DNA of 64,000 bases from JAWOLE01 sp035263845 (GCA_035263845.1 DATFQY010000191.1:1-64000); one strand, 5' to 3'; positions 18,672 through 28,873 are shown, numbered from the stretch's first letter. Made by a program: numbers and translations. Notes: a model not told the origin generated them from the letters alone.

Positions 18672-18677
18672 GATAAT
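18672..18677 (+). promoter_or_regulatory. -10-like hexamer GATAAT, leaderless arrangement before waaA
   Basis: GATAAT ends 8 bases before the ATG at 18686 and the interval CGACGCGG has no ribosome binding site. It probably drives the LPS gene run. Confidence 0.5.
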
Positions 18678-18685
18678 CGACGCGG

Positions 18686-20002
18686 ATGTTTCTCTACCGA
18701 ATCCTGTCGGTCCTGGCGCTGCTGGCCTACTCCCCGGTCGCCCTTTTCCGGTCGATGACCGGGCGGAAGAAAATGGGGGACGTCCGGGGCAAGCTGGGGC
18801 TGCTCCCCTACCCCGATCTGGACGGCGGAATCTGGGTCCACGCAGTCTCGGTCGGCGAGGTCGGGGTGGCGCGCAACCTGTTGACCGCGCTCTCGAAGCG
18901 GGCGCCGGCGGGCACGCGGCTCGGGCTGTCCGCGACGACTGTCGCCGGCCTGGAAACGGCCCGCCGCACGTCGGTGGATCGCTGGCCGGTCTTCTCGTTC
19001 CCGCTCGACCTCGCGGGTCCGGTCGAGAAGGCCCTGGCGGCCGTCCGGCCGGGCCTCGTCGTCCTGACGGAGACGGAACTCTGGCCGCTCCTGATCGACC
19101 GGGCTGTCCGGCGAGGAGCCGGCGTCGCCCTGGTCAACGGGAGGATTTCGGACCGGTCGCTGCGCCGTTACCGGCTCGTGCGGCGGTGGTTCGCACGGAG
19201 CCTGGAGCGGATTTCCCTCTTCGCGATGCAAAGCGAGGAGGACTCGAGGCGCATCCGGGAGCTTGGGGCGCCGGCGGACCGCGTCCTCGTAACCGGCAAC
19301 GTCAAGTACGACCTCGCGCCGGCTCCCCCCTTCGCGGACGCCGCCCGGCTTTCGTCTCTCGCGGCCGGCCGGCCGGTCCTCGTCGCGGCTTCGACCGGGC
19401 CGGGCGAAGAAGCGATCGTGCTGGACGCCTGGAAGGGTTTGGAGTCGCGCACCGTGCTCGCGATCGCCCCGCGCCGCCCCGAGCGGTTCGAAGAGGTCGC
19501 CCGGCTGGTCGAATCGAAAGGCTTCGCGGTGATCCGCCGCTCGGACCCCGGCGCGCTCTCAAATCACAAATCACAAATCCCAAATCACAAATCTTCGGTC
19601 TACGTTCTCGATACGGTCGGAGAGCTCGCTTCGCTGTACGGCGAGGCGGCGATCGCCTTCATCGGGGGGAGCCTGATCCCCACCGGCGGCCACAATCCGA
19701 TCGAGGCCTGGGCGCAAGGAGTCGCCGTCCTCGTCGGCCCGCACACTCAGAGTTTTCGCGAGATCACCGAGGCGGGCGAGAAGCAGGGAGTCCTCCACCG
19801 AGTGGCCGGGGGCGAGGAGCTCGCGAGGGCGTTCGAGGCCGCCGCCGCCGACCCCGAGGCCGCCGCCGCGCGAGGCGCCGCCGCTCGCGCGTTCGTCGCG
19901 AAGAGCCGGGGAGCGGCCGAGGCGACCGCGGAGGCCATCGTCAAGCTCCTGCCCGCCGAGCCGGTTCCCGCCAAAGAGAAGTCGCGAGCTGCGCTCCCGT
20001 GA
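18686..20002 (+). CDS. waaA: 3-deoxy-D-manno-octulosonic acid (Kdo) transferase WaaA
   Basis: WaaA adds Kdo from CMP-Kdo to the lipid A precursor at the inner membrane. The 438-aa protein has an N-terminal membrane anchor, the acceptor domain block IWVHAVSVGEVGVARNLL, VLTETELWPLLIDRAV, and the CMP-Kdo-binding end FIGGSLIPTGGHNPIEAW and VLVGPHTQSF. Between residues 292 and 303 it carries SNHKSQIPNHKS, encoded by tandem AAATCAC heptads at 19561-19593, just before the conserved VLDTVGEL strand. The insert keeps frame, so the enzyme is probably active. It overlaps lpxK by GTGA. Confidence 0.95.
   Translation: MFLYRILSVLALLAYSPVALFRSMTGRKKMGDVRGKLGLLPYPDLDGGIWVHAVSVGEVGVARNLLTALSKRAPAGTRLGLSATTVAGLETARRTSVDRWPVFSFPLDLAGPVEKALAAVRPGLVVLTETELWPLLIDRAVRRGAGVALVNGRISDRSLRRYRLVRRWFARSLERISLFAMQSEEDSRRIRELGAPADRVLVTGNVKYDLAPAPPFADAARLSSLAAGRPVLVAASTGPGEEAIVLDAWKGLESRTVLAIAPRRPERFEEVARLVESKGFAVIRRSDPGALSNHKSQIPNHKSSVYVLDTVGELASLYGEAAIAFIGGSLIPTGGHNPIEAWAQGVAVLVGPHTQSFREITEAGEKQGVLHRVAGGEELARAFEAAAADPEAAAARGAAARAFVAKSRGAAEATAEAIVKLLPAEPVPAKEKSRAALP
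19561..19593. repeat. Tandem AAATCAC heptads inside waaA
   Basis: Five units in a row (AAATCAC, AAATCAC, AAATCCC, AAATCAC, AAATC), the complement of the TTTGTGA family found between genes elsewhere. The tract lies wholly within the waaA reading frame and its AT-rich composition stands out from the surrounding GC-rich code. Confidence 0.9.
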
Positions 20003-21024
20003 TCTCCAGGCTCTACGCGAAGCTTCTCGAAGCCCGGGCCCGCCGCTACGCGTCGGGGAGGACCCCTTCGCATCGCCTGGACCAGCCGGTCATCTCGGTC
20101 GGCAACATCACGATGGGCGGGACCGGCAAGACACCCTTCGTCGCGCACCTGGCGCGCCGGCTCCGGTTCGAGGGAAAGCGTCCCGCCATCCTCTCGCGCG
20201 GCTACGGACGGACCTCGCGCGGCGTGATCCTCGTCTCCGAGGGGCACGGCCCGCTCGTCAAACCCGACGTGGGCGGAGACGAGCCGGTGGCGCTGGCGAT
20301 GCGGCTGCCGGGAGTCATCGTGGCAGTCGGAGAGAAGCGGATCGAGGCGGCCCGAGCGGCGGTGGCCGCCGGGGCCGACGTCCTCATCCTCGACGACGGC
20401 TACCAGCACCTCTCCCTCGAGAGGGACGCGAACCTGCTGCTGCTCGACGCGAAGGACCCCTTCGGCGGCGGACGGTTTCCGCCGCGGGGGCGCTTGCGCG
20501 AGCCGCTCTCTGCCCTCGCGCGCGCCGACGCGTTCGTTTTCACGCGGGCCGAGTCGGACACTCCCTCCGCGGAGGCGCTGGCGACAGTCCGAAAGTGGAA
20601 TCCTTCCGCGCCGGTCTTCACGGCGCGCTTCAAGCCCGCGGGGCTCTACGACGACAGCGGCGCGCCGGTCGAGGGAGCGGTCCTCGAGGAGCGCCGGTGC
20701 CTCGCGGTCTGCGGAATCGCGCAGCCGGAGGGGTTCGCCGCGACTCTCCTGGAGCTCAACATCTCGGCCGAGCAGATCCTGGCCTTTCGCGACCACCAAC
20801 GCTACAAAGCGCGGGACCTCGCCCGGATCGAGAGAGCGGCGCGGGCGACCGGCGCCTCGTGGATCGTCACGACGGAGAAGGACGCCGTCAAGCTCGGCGG
20901 GTCTCTTTCACTCCCGACGGTGACGGTGCGCCTGAGTGGCGAGGTCGGCGAGCCGGGATTCTTTCCGTTTCTCGCCTCGCGCATCTCCAGCCCCTCCCGG
21001 ACTGCCGCCCGGGCGGGGAGATGA
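19999..21024 (+). CDS. lpxK: Tetraacyldisaccharide 4'-kinase LpxK
   Basis: LpxK phosphorylates the 4' position of the lipid A disaccharide at the inner membrane. From the GTG at 19999 (GTGA overlap with waaA) it is 341 aa. The P-loop is in VGNITMGGTGKTPFVAHL, followed by ILSRGYGR, DVLILDDGYQHLSLERD, the GRFPPRGRLREPLSAL block and, near the end, FRDHQRY and IVTTEKDAVKL. All are family hallmarks. It overlaps the acyltransferase gene by ATGA. Confidence 0.96.
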   Translation: MISRLYAKLLEARARRYASGRTPSHRLDQPVISVGNITMGGTGKTPFVAHLARRLRFEGKRPAILSRGYGRTSRGVILVSEGHGPLVKPDVGGDEPVALAMRLPGVIVAVGEKRIEAARAAVAAGADVLILDDGYQHLSLERDANLLLLDAKDPFGGGRFPPRGRLREPLSALARADAFVFTRAESDTPSAEALATVRKWNPSAPVFTARFKPAGLYDDSGAPVEGAVLEERRCLAVCGIAQPEGFAATLLELNISAEQILAFRDHQRYKARDLARIERAARATGASWIVTTEKDAVKLGGSLSLPTVTVRLSGEVGEPGFFPFLASRISSPSRTAARAGR

Positions 21025-21938
21025 GCGCGGAGGCGGGAGAGGGGGTCGGGCTGCGGCACCGGCTCGAGCACGCGCTCGTGCGCGGAGCGCTGGCGGCCCT
21101 GAAGGTTCTGCCGGCGGGAGCCGCGACGGGATTCGGGAGGGGCGCGGCGAAAGTGTTCTTCGGGTTCGCGCCGTCCCGGCGGGGCATCCTCCGGAGGAAC
21201 ATCGACGCCGCGTTTCCCGAGAAGTCGGCCGCCGAGAAGAAGGCGATCGGGAAGGCGAGTGTCGAGAACCTGGGCGCCGCCTTCATGGAGTTCCTCGGGT
21301 CCTCGGAGCTTTCGCGGGAAGACATCCTGGCGCGCGTGGAGCTCGAAGGAGAGGAGAACTTCGCCGCCGCCCGGCGCCGCGGCAAGGGAGTCTTCCTCCT
21401 CTCCGCACACTTCGGCAGCTGGGAGCTCGGAGCGATCCGGGCGGGATTGATCGCCGACCCGATCTCCTCGGTCGTGAGGCCGCTCGACAACCCGCTCCTC
21501 GAAGAGGAGCTGGAGTTTCGCCGGACCCGGCTGGGCAACCGCGTCATCCGCAAGCGGCAGGCGGCCCGCGAGATCCTCAAGGCGCTGCGGGCGAAAGAGA
21601 CCGTCGCGATCCTGGTGGACCAGAACGTGATTCCCGAGGAGGCGATCTTCGTCCCGTTCTTCGGCCGGGCGGCCGCGACGACGCCCTCCCTCGCGCTCCT
21701 GCAATTGAAGACGGACGCCGCGGTCGTGCCGGTCTACACGTGGCCGCTCGGCGGAGGCCGATACCGCTTGAGGTTCGAAAAGCCGATCCTGGCGGAGGAA
21801 TTCGCCGGCGAGGGGGAGCGCGAGGAGCGGGTCCGGGCCGCGACCGCGCGCTACATGGCGGTGACCGAGGAGGCCATCCGCGGCGATCCCGGCGCCTGGC
21901 TGTGGATGCACAACCGCTGGAGAACGCGGCCCGCCTGA
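21021..21938 (+). CDS. Lipid A acyltransferase (LpxL/HtrB family)
   Basis: A 305-aa lysophospholipid-acyltransferase-fold protein that transfers a secondary acyl chain to Kdo-lipid A. The catalytic H-x4-E motif is in LLSAHFGSWELGA, with LVDQNVIPEEAIFVPFFGR and the C-terminal PGAWLWMHNRWRTRP, all typical of LpxL/LpxM. The N-terminus has a weak membrane-associating helix. Which acyl chain is used cannot be told. The start at 21021 overlaps lpxK and the stop shares a base with the next ATG (TGATG). Confidence 0.93.
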   Translation: MSAEAGEGVGLRHRLEHALVRGALAALKVLPAGAATGFGRGAAKVFFGFAPSRRGILRRNIDAAFPEKSAAEKKAIGKASVENLGAAFMEFLGSSELSREDILARVELEGEENFAAARRRGKGVFLLSAHFGSWELGAIRAGLIADPISSVVRPLDNPLLEEELEFRRTRLGNRVIRKRQAAREILKALRAKETVAILVDQNVIPEEAIFVPFFGRAAATTPSLALLQLKTDAAVVPVYTWPLGGGRYRLRFEKPILAEEFAGEGEREERVRAATARYMAVTEEAIRGDPGAWLWMHNRWRTRPA

Positions 21939-22933
21939 TGGGTAAAGGACGGGTCGTCGTCGCGCCAAACTGGCTCGGAGACTGCGTGATGGCCCTTCCC
22001 CTCCTCCGCGCGATCCGGACCGCGCATCCGGAGGACCTGCTGGCGGTCCTGGCCAGGCCCGGCGCCGCCTCGATCTTTCGCGCCGAAGGGAGCGCGGGCT
22101 CGGTCCTGGAGCGCGGCTCCCTTCTCGACGACGCCCGGTCGCTGCGGCGCGGCCGGTTCGCGGAGGCGTGGCTCCTTCCGAATTCCTTCCGATCGGCCGT
22201 GGCCCCTTTCCTCGCGCGGGTCCCCGAGAGGATCGGCTATGCGACCGACCGCCGCGGCGCCCTCCTGACTCGGTCCCTGGAGAAGCCGGACCGGACGGCC
22301 CACCAGCTTCGCGACTACGACGATCTGCTCCGCTCGCGCGGGATCGAGCCGGACCTCGGGCCGCCTCGGCTTCCGATCCCGCCGGCGGCGGCACAGAGAG
22401 CGCGCGAGGCGCTCGAGCGCGCCGGGATCTCCGCCGAGAAGCCGCTCGCGCTCCTGTGCCTGGGCGCGGCCTTCGGGTGGACGAAGCGCTGGCCGCCGGA
22501 GAGGTTCGGCGCCCTTTCCGGCCGGCTCGCCGGGCGCGGATACGCCTGCGCCGCGGTGATCGGCCCGGGAGAGGAAGATCTCGCGGCGAAGGCGTCCGCC
22601 GCGGCAAAGTCGCCGCTTCCAGTGCTCGGGCGCGACCTCGATCCGATCGGCCTCGCCGCGCTGCTGGCCCGCGCCCGCCTCGCGGTCGCCAACGACTCGG
22701 GGCCCGCGCACCTCGCCGCCGCGGTGGGAACTCCGGTCGTCGCGCTCTTCGGCCCGACGGACCCTGGCCGGACTTCCCCTTCCGGCGCCCCGGTGGAAGT
22801 CCTCGACCGCTTCGTCTTCTGCTCGCCCTGTTTTTTGAAGGAGTGCCCCTACGGGCACGAGTGCCTTCGCGAGATCACGGTCGAGATGGTGCTGGCGGCG
22901 GCGGAGCGGCTCCCGGGCTCGACGGATCGGTGA
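21938..22933 (+). CDS. waaF: ADP-heptose:LPS heptosyltransferase II (GT9)
   Basis: A 331-aa glycosyltransferase family 9 enzyme that adds heptose to the inner core. It opens with VVVAPNWLGDCVMALPLLRA, as WaaF does, and ends the nucleotide-sugar site with ANDSGPAHLAAAVGTPVVAL and FGPTDPGRTSP. The tail FCSPCFLKECPYGHECLREI is the conserved cysteine-bearing WaaF C-terminus. It abuts the opposing HNH gene with no spacer. Confidence 0.94.
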   Translation: MGKGRVVVAPNWLGDCVMALPLLRAIRTAHPEDLLAVLARPGAASIFRAEGSAGSVLERGSLLDDARSLRRGRFAEAWLLPNSFRSAVAPFLARVPERIGYATDRRGALLTRSLEKPDRTAHQLRDYDDLLRSRGIEPDLGPPRLPIPPAAAQRAREALERAGISAEKPLALLCLGAAFGWTKRWPPERFGALSGRLAGRGYACAAVIGPGEEDLAAKASAAAKSPLPVLGRDLDPIGLAALLARARLAVANDSGPAHLAAAVGTPVVALFGPTDPGRTSPSGAPVEVLDRFVFCSPCFLKECPYGHECLREITVEMVLAAAERLPGSTDR

Positions 22934-23515
22934 CTATCGCAGCTCGGAATTCCAGTAAGCGACGTCGAGGAAGTTCCGCCAGGCCGGGTGGACCTTGTTC
23001 GAGCCGAAGTGGCCGACCGGATGCCAGCGGGGCTTCTTGGGCTGGCTGATCAGCCTCATCGAGGCCTCGTGCGGGCTGCGGTTGCCCTTCTTGACGTTGC
23101 AGGCCAGGCACGCGCACACGACGTTCTCCCAGTTGGACCGCCCGCCCCGCGACAACGGGATGACGTGGTCGAGCGACAGGTCCGAGGAAGAGAACTTGTG
23201 CCCGCAGTACTGGCAGCGGTTCCCGTCGCGCAGGTAAATGTTGTGCCGCGAGAACTTCACGTCCTGCCTCGGCAGCCGGTCGAACTCCTTCAGCACGATG
23301 ACGCGCGGAACGCGGATCGCCATCGAGGGCGTCAGGACGACCTCGTCCTGCGGCTGCACGGGGATGTCGCACCAGTTCTCGAACTCGTAGGTCGAGTAGT
23401 CCGGCAGGACGGCGCGGACGTGCCCCTTGTAGAAGAGCGAGAACGCCTTCCGGACCGAAGTGACCTGAATCGCCTGAAATACGCGATTCAAAACGAGCAC
23501 ATGAGTATCCAGCAT
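22934..23515 (-). CDS. HNH endonuclease family protein
   Basis: From the ATG at 23515 the protein has 193 aa. Residues about 1-85 form the conserved lead of this widespread single-copy HNH family (VLVLNRVFQAIQVTSVRKAF). The HNH core follows: NRCQYCGHKF, LSLDHVIPLSRGG, NWENVVCACLACNVKKGNR, with two CxxC pairs for structural zinc. It does not look like an intron or restriction enzyme and its cellular role is not established. It faces waaF tail to tail and is divergent from the hldE kinase gene. An in-frame upstream start at 23578 would overlap that gene. Confidence 0.9.
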   Translation of the reverse strand: MLDTHVLVLNRVFQAIQVTSVRKAFSLFYKGHVRAVLPDYSTYEFENWCDIPVQPQDEVVLTPSMAIRVPRVIVLKEFDRLPRQDVKFSRHNIYLRDGNRCQYCGHKFSSSDLSLDHVIPLSRGGRSNWENVVCACLACNVKKGNRSPHEASMRLISQPKKPRWHPVGHFGSNKVHPAWRNFLDVAYWNSELR

Positions 23516-23536
23516 GCGACTTTCTCGAAGGCGGCA

Positions 23537-23565
23537 ATTATAGTCAAAGGAGTGAGGAAGGTCAG
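23537..23565 (-). promoter_or_regulatory. Sigma-70-type promoter for the HNH gene
   Basis: On the minus strand CTGACC (-35) and a perfect TATAAT (-10, at 23537-23542) are 17 bases apart, and the ATG is 21 bases further. The same AATTATAGT stretch read on the plus strand gives TATAGT, which could serve the divergent kinase gene, so the two promoters may compete. Confidence 0.65.
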
Positions 23566-23568
23566 GTC

Positions 23569-24591
23569 TTGACGCCACGCGTGCCGCGGAAACGGCTGCT
23601 TTCCGTCATCGACGGCTTCGCCGGGAGGCGCCTCGTCGTGGCCGGAGACTACGTCCTCGACCGGTTCCTCTACGGGCATCCCAAGCGCGTCAGCCGCGAG
23701 GCACCGGTCCTGATCCTCCGGTTCTGGAAGGAGGAGCACCTGCCCGGCGGCGCCGGAAACACCGCGGCCAACGTCCGGTCGCTCGGGGGCGTCCCGATCC
23801 CCGTCGGGGCGGTGGGAAAGGACGACGCCGGCGCGAGACTGCGGGAAGCGCTGGCCGGACGCGGGATCGACACCGACGGACTGCTGGCGGCACCGGACTA
23901 CGGGACCCCGACGAAGACGAGGATCCTCGCGGGAGCTCCGCACGGGATCAAGCAGCAGGTCGTCCGCTACGACCGCGAGTCGAATCTCCCGGAAGACTCC
24001 GCGCTCGCCGCGAGGATCGCCGACGCGCTCGAAAGGAGCGCCGCCGGAGCCGACGCGGCGGTCCTCTCGGACTACGGTTACGGCGCGGTCCCGAAGGACG
24101 CGAACGCAATCCTGCGCGGGAGCCTTCCCTCCGGCGCGCCGATCCTGGTGGATTCGCGCCACGGTCTGACCGGCTTCGCGGGCGCGGACGCGCTGACGCC
24201 CAACGAGGAAGAGCTCGAGGAGTGGATCGGCAAGCCGCTCGGCGACTCCGCCGAGGAGCTTGAGAGCGCCGCGCGCTCGCTCCAGAAGGCCGTGGCCGCC
24301 CGGATCGTCCTCGTCACCCGCGGCTCGCGGGGGATGGCGCTCTTCCAGGATGGCGCCTCGCCAGTCTCGATCCCGGTCCACGGGACCGACCAGGTCGCCG
24401 ACGTCACCGGGGCCGGGGACACGGTGCTCGCGACCTTCTCGCTCGCGCTCGCCTCCGGAGCCTCGCCGCTCGAGGCCGCGCTGCTGGCCAACTTCGCCGG
24501 CGGCGTGGTCGTCATGAAGATGGGGACGGCGACGATCACCCCGGAGGAGCTCCGAGACGCGGTCGGTTCGGATCGAACGATCCTCGAATGA
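23569..24591 (+). CDS. D-glycero-beta-D-manno-heptose-7-phosphate kinase (RfaE1/HldE-N)
   Basis: A 340-aa PfkB/ribokinase-family kinase that makes heptose-1,7-bisphosphate for ADP-heptose. Marks are VAGDYVLDRFLYGHPKRVSR, LPGGAGNTAANVRSLGG, LTPNEEELEEW and the catalytic VADVTGAGDTVLATFSLAL. In enterics it is fused to a nucleotidyltransferase (HldE); here the second half is a separate gene overlapping by ATGA. The start is a TTG preceded by AGGAAGG. Confidence 0.93.
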   Translation: MTPRVPRKRLLSVIDGFAGRRLVVAGDYVLDRFLYGHPKRVSREAPVLILRFWKEEHLPGGAGNTAANVRSLGGVPIPVGAVGKDDAGARLREALAGRGIDTDGLLAAPDYGTPTKTRILAGAPHGIKQQVVRYDRESNLPEDSALAARIADALERSAAGADAAVLSDYGYGAVPKDANAILRGSLPSGAPILVDSRHGLTGFAGADALTPNEEELEEWIGKPLGDSAEELESAARSLQKAVAARIVLVTRGSRGMALFQDGASPVSIPVHGTDQVADVTGAGDTVLATFSLALASGASPLEAALLANFAGGVVVMKMGTATITPEELRDAVGSDRTILE

Positions 24592-25070
24592 CGGGAGGCC
24601 TCTCGAAGATCCTCTCCCGCGAGGAGCTTCTCGAAGCGGCGAAGCGCCAGGGCGCCGCGGGCCGCTCGATCGTGTTCGCCAACGGCGCGTTCGACCTGCT
24701 CCACGTGGGCCACGTCCGCTACCTCGAGGCGGCGCGCCGCGAGGGGGACTGGCTCGTGGTCGGCGTCAACTCCGACCGGTCGGTCCGCGCGTCCAAGGGG
24801 GACGGCCGCCCGATCCTGCCGGAGTCCGAGCGGTCGGAGGTCGTCGCTGCCCTCCGGTGCGTGGACGCCGTCGTGATCTTCGACGAGGACTCTCCGGCGG
24901 AGCTGATCGCGGCGCTGCGCCCGGCGGTCCACGCCAAGGGCACCGACTACACTTCCGAGTCGGTTCCCGAGCGCTCGGTCGTCGCCTCTTACGGGGGCCG
25001 AACTGTGATCGTCGGGGACCCGAAGGACCACGCCACGACCGACCTGATCGAACGGATCCGTAAGCCGTAA
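24588..25070 (+). CDS. D-glycero-beta-D-manno-heptose 1-phosphate adenylyltransferase (RfaE2/HldE-C)
   Basis: A 160-aa cytidylyltransferase-like enzyme that makes ADP-heptose from heptose-1-phosphate and ATP. The nucleotide site is in VFANGAFDLLHVGHVRYLEA (the HxGH motif), with VGVNSDRSVRASKG and the end GDPKDHATTDLIERIR. Its final codons and TAA stop lie inside the first arm of the heptad repeat at 25058-25143, so the repeat appears to define the C-terminus. Confidence 0.94.
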   Translation: MTGGLSKILSREELLEAAKRQGAAGRSIVFANGAFDLLHVGHVRYLEAARREGDWLVVGVNSDRSVRASKGDGRPILPESERSEVVAALRCVDAVVIFDEDSPAELIAALRPAVHAKGTDYTSESVPERSVVASYGGRTVIVGDPKDHATTDLIERIRKP

Positions 25071-25143
25071 GCCGTCAGCCGTCAGCCGAAGCCATGCTTG
25101 ATACTGGGACTCCGGCTCACCGCTCACGGCTCACGGCTCACGC
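25058..25143. repeat. Inverted heptanucleotide repeat, GTGAGCC/GTAAGCC family
   Basis: The left arm has CGTAAGC, CGTAAGC, CGTCAGC, CGTCAGC units; the right arm, from about 25112, has CGGCTCA/CCGCTCA units in the other orientation. A 20-base spacer separates them. The element fills the whole gap between the heptose adenylyltransferase and waaC genes, and its left arm includes the stop codon of the former. Confidence 0.85.
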
Positions 25144-25146
25144 GTC

Positions 25147-26136
25147 ATGAGGATCCTGATCGTCCGCCTCTCGTCGCTGGGCGACATCATCCACACGCTC
25201 CCGCTGGCGCTGAACGCGCACATGGGCGGCGCCCGGGTCGCGTGGCTGACGGAGCGCGGATACCGGGGGCTGCTCGAAGGAAACCCGTGCATCGAGCGGC
25301 TCTTCCTCGCCGACACGAGGCGATGGCGCGCCAACCTCGCTTCGATCTCACACTGGAAGGCGGTGGTGGAGCTGCGCCGCGGGCTGAAAGAGTTCGACCC
25401 CGAGGTGACTCTCGATCCGCAGGGGCTCTGGAAGTCGGCCCTCCTGGCGAAGCTGGCGGGCTGTCCCGTGGTTGGGTTCTCCGCGGGGTCCCGCCGGGAG
25501 CCCTCCTCCGCCGTGCTCGCCGCGACGGGCGTGGACATCGCGCCGGAGGCGGAGCACGTCGTGGACCAGAACCTTTCCCTGCTCGCCCCGCTGGGAATCC
25601 CGGTCGCTCGCCGAGCCCCGGATGCCCGCTACCTTCTGGAGCCGGAAGACTCCCGGGCCGCCGCCTTCCTCCGGACACTGCCGACTCCCTTCGCGCTCTA
25701 CCATCCCGGCTCGGCCCGCTCGACGAAATCCTGGGGGGAGCGCAACTACGCCCAGCTCGCCGAGCAGCTGCACAAGAAGCTCGGGCTCTACCCGGCGATC
25801 TCCTGGGGGCCGGGAGACGAGCGTCGCGCCGAGCGGCTCGGGAGACTCCTCCCCTACTCCGCGAAGATCCCCGCGGTCCATTTTCGCGGCCTCGCCCAGG
25901 TCCTCTCGCGCGCGAGCCTGTTCGTCGCGGGCGACACCGGGCCGGTCCACCTCGCAGACGCGATCGGCGTCCCGGCGCTGGCGCTCTTCGGCCCCGACGC
26001 GTACAAGCGCAACCTGCCCGAGCGCAACCGGCCGTACCGGGGCGCCGCCTTGAGTTACGATCAGGCGGCGTCGGTCGAAACCGTCGCGCGCAAGGCCGTG
26101 GAGCTCGTCGAGAACGCCGGAACGATCGAGGGGTGA
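25147..26136 (+). CDS. waaC: LPS heptosyltransferase I-like (GT9)
   Basis: A 329-aa GT9 enzyme. The start MRILIVRLSSLGDIIHTLPL is the WaaC signature, with VTLDPQGLWKSALLAKL, SWGPGDERRAERL and the ADP-heptose site FVAGDTGPVHLADAIGVPAL. It would add the first heptose to Kdo. It follows the ADP-heptose genes across a heptad repeat and overlaps the DUF3108 gene by GTGA. Confidence 0.9.
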   Translation: MRILIVRLSSLGDIIHTLPLALNAHMGGARVAWLTERGYRGLLEGNPCIERLFLADTRRWRANLASISHWKAVVELRRGLKEFDPEVTLDPQGLWKSALLAKLAGCPVVGFSAGSRREPSSAVLAATGVDIAPEAEHVVDQNLSLLAPLGIPVARRAPDARYLLEPEDSRAAAFLRTLPTPFALYHPGSARSTKSWGERNYAQLAEQLHKKLGLYPAISWGPGDERRAERLGRLLPYSAKIPAVHFRGLAQVLSRASLFVAGDTGPVHLADAIGVPALALFGPDAYKRNLPERNRPYRGAALSYDQAASVETVARKAVELVENAGTIEG

Positions 26137-26843
26137 GGACGCTTTCCCTGGCGCTCCTTCTGATCGCCGCGTCTCCCGCCGAACAGGACAAGCCCGAGCC
26201 GCCCTCGTTCCTCGGCGAAAAGCTGCGCTTCGCCATGTCCATCCTCGGGGTGGCCGGAGGAGAGCTGACGCTGTCGGCGGCGCCGGCAGAGCTCTCGGGC
26301 AAGCCGGCCTGGAAGTTCGAGATGTCGGTCGTCTCCAACGACTTCCTCTCCAAGTTCTACCTGGTGCGGGACACGATCGTGTCGTGGATCGATCCGACCT
26401 CCTTCCGCTCGCTGCGGTACGAGAAGCACTCCGTCGAAGGCAAGCGCGTCCGCGACGAGCTGACCGAGTTCGATTACGAGAAGGGAGTCGCGGTCCTCGA
26501 CGGGACGCCGCTGTCGCTCGACCAGGCGACGCTCGACACGCTCTCCTCCGTCTACTACCTGCGGACGCTCGCCCTCGACGCGGGAAAGCCTCCGTCGCTT
26601 CACGTCTTCTCGGGCAAGCCGCACGTGCTCGACGTCGAGGTCCAGGCCAGAGAAACGATCGAGGTGCCCGCCGGAAAGTTCCAGACCATCCGCGTCGAGC
26701 CCAAGAGCGCCGGCAGCAGCCTCGTCGGCAAGAACCTCATCCTCTGGCTGACGGACGACGCGAGGAAGATCCCGGTTCAGCTTCGATCGAAACTCAAGGT
26801 CGGCACACTTGTCGGGAGGTTGAAGTCGATCGAAACAAAATGA
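26133..26843 (+). CDS. DUF3108 family periplasmic protein
   Basis: From the GTG at 26133 this 236-aa protein has a short signal peptide (VRTLSLALLLIAASPAEQ) and the DUF3108 beta-sheet pattern: GEKLRFAMSILGVAGGELTL, FYLVRDTIVSWIDPTSFRSL, DTLSSVYYLRTLAL and LWLTDDARKIPVQLRSKL. The family is found in the periplasm of many Gram-negatives near envelope genes and has a LolA/LolB-like sheet; its function is not established. The 4-base overlap with waaC links it to LPS genes. Confidence 0.85.
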   Translation: MRTLSLALLLIAASPAEQDKPEPPSFLGEKLRFAMSILGVAGGELTLSAAPAELSGKPAWKFEMSVVSNDFLSKFYLVRDTIVSWIDPTSFRSLRYEKHSVEGKRVRDELTEFDYEKGVAVLDGTPLSLDQATLDTLSSVYYLRTLALDAGKPPSLHVFSGKPHVLDVEVQARETIEVPAGKFQTIRVEPKSAGSSLVGKNLILWLTDDARKIPVQLRSKLKVGTLVGRLKSIETK

Positions 26844-26847
26844 GCAG

Positions 26848-26875
26848 TTTGTGATTTGTGATTTGTGATTTGTGA
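26848..26875. repeat. Four perfect TTTGTGA heptads with conserved downstream core
   Basis: TTTGTGA occurs four times without error, starting 5 bases after the DUF3108 stop. It is followed by ACAGGGCGGAAAGGCC, and about 20 bases later by a decayed inverted counterpart (CCCTGATCAGAAATCACCAA). The same heptad plus ACAGGGCGGAAAG occurs at 34886-34928. Confidence 0.9.
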
Positions 26876-26933
26876 ACAGGGCGGAAAGGCCGACTTCTTG
26901 CCCTGATCAGAAATCACCAATCCCTCACTGGGG

Positions 26934-26939
26934 TACAAT
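26934..26939 (+). promoter_or_regulatory. -10-like hexamer TACAAT before pilB
   Basis: TACAAT ends 12 bases before the pilB ATG; the spacer CCTTCACCATCC has no Shine-Dalgarno sequence. The leader would be only a few bases long. Confidence 0.5.
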
Positions 26940-26951
26940 CCTTCACCATCC

Positions 26952-28796
<1,845 letters not shown>

Positions 28797-28797
28797 G

Positions 28798-28873
28798 CGG
28801 TGGGTGTTAGGTCCTAGGTGGTAGGAAAGCCCCGCTTCCGGGCCTACCACCTACCACTTGCCACCTAACACCT
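28798..28873. repeat. Inverted GGTNNTA heptad repeat between pilB and pilT
   Basis: The left arm reads GGTGTTA, GGTCCTA, GGTGGTA; the right arm read in reverse complement gives GGTGTTA, GGTGGCA, AGTGGTA, GGTGGTA. The two arms can pair over about 25 bases around a short GC-rich loop. It begins right at the pilB stop and could act as a hairpin in the transcript. Confidence 0.85.

Noticed and set aside
23515..23578. Longer start for the HNH gene at 23578
   Set aside because: It would overlap the divergent kinase start and cover the TATAAT promoter; conservation begins at the ATG at 23515.
26848..26875. Possible CRISPR repeat
   Set aside because: Units are 7 bases and contiguous, with no unique spacers, and no cas genes are in the window.
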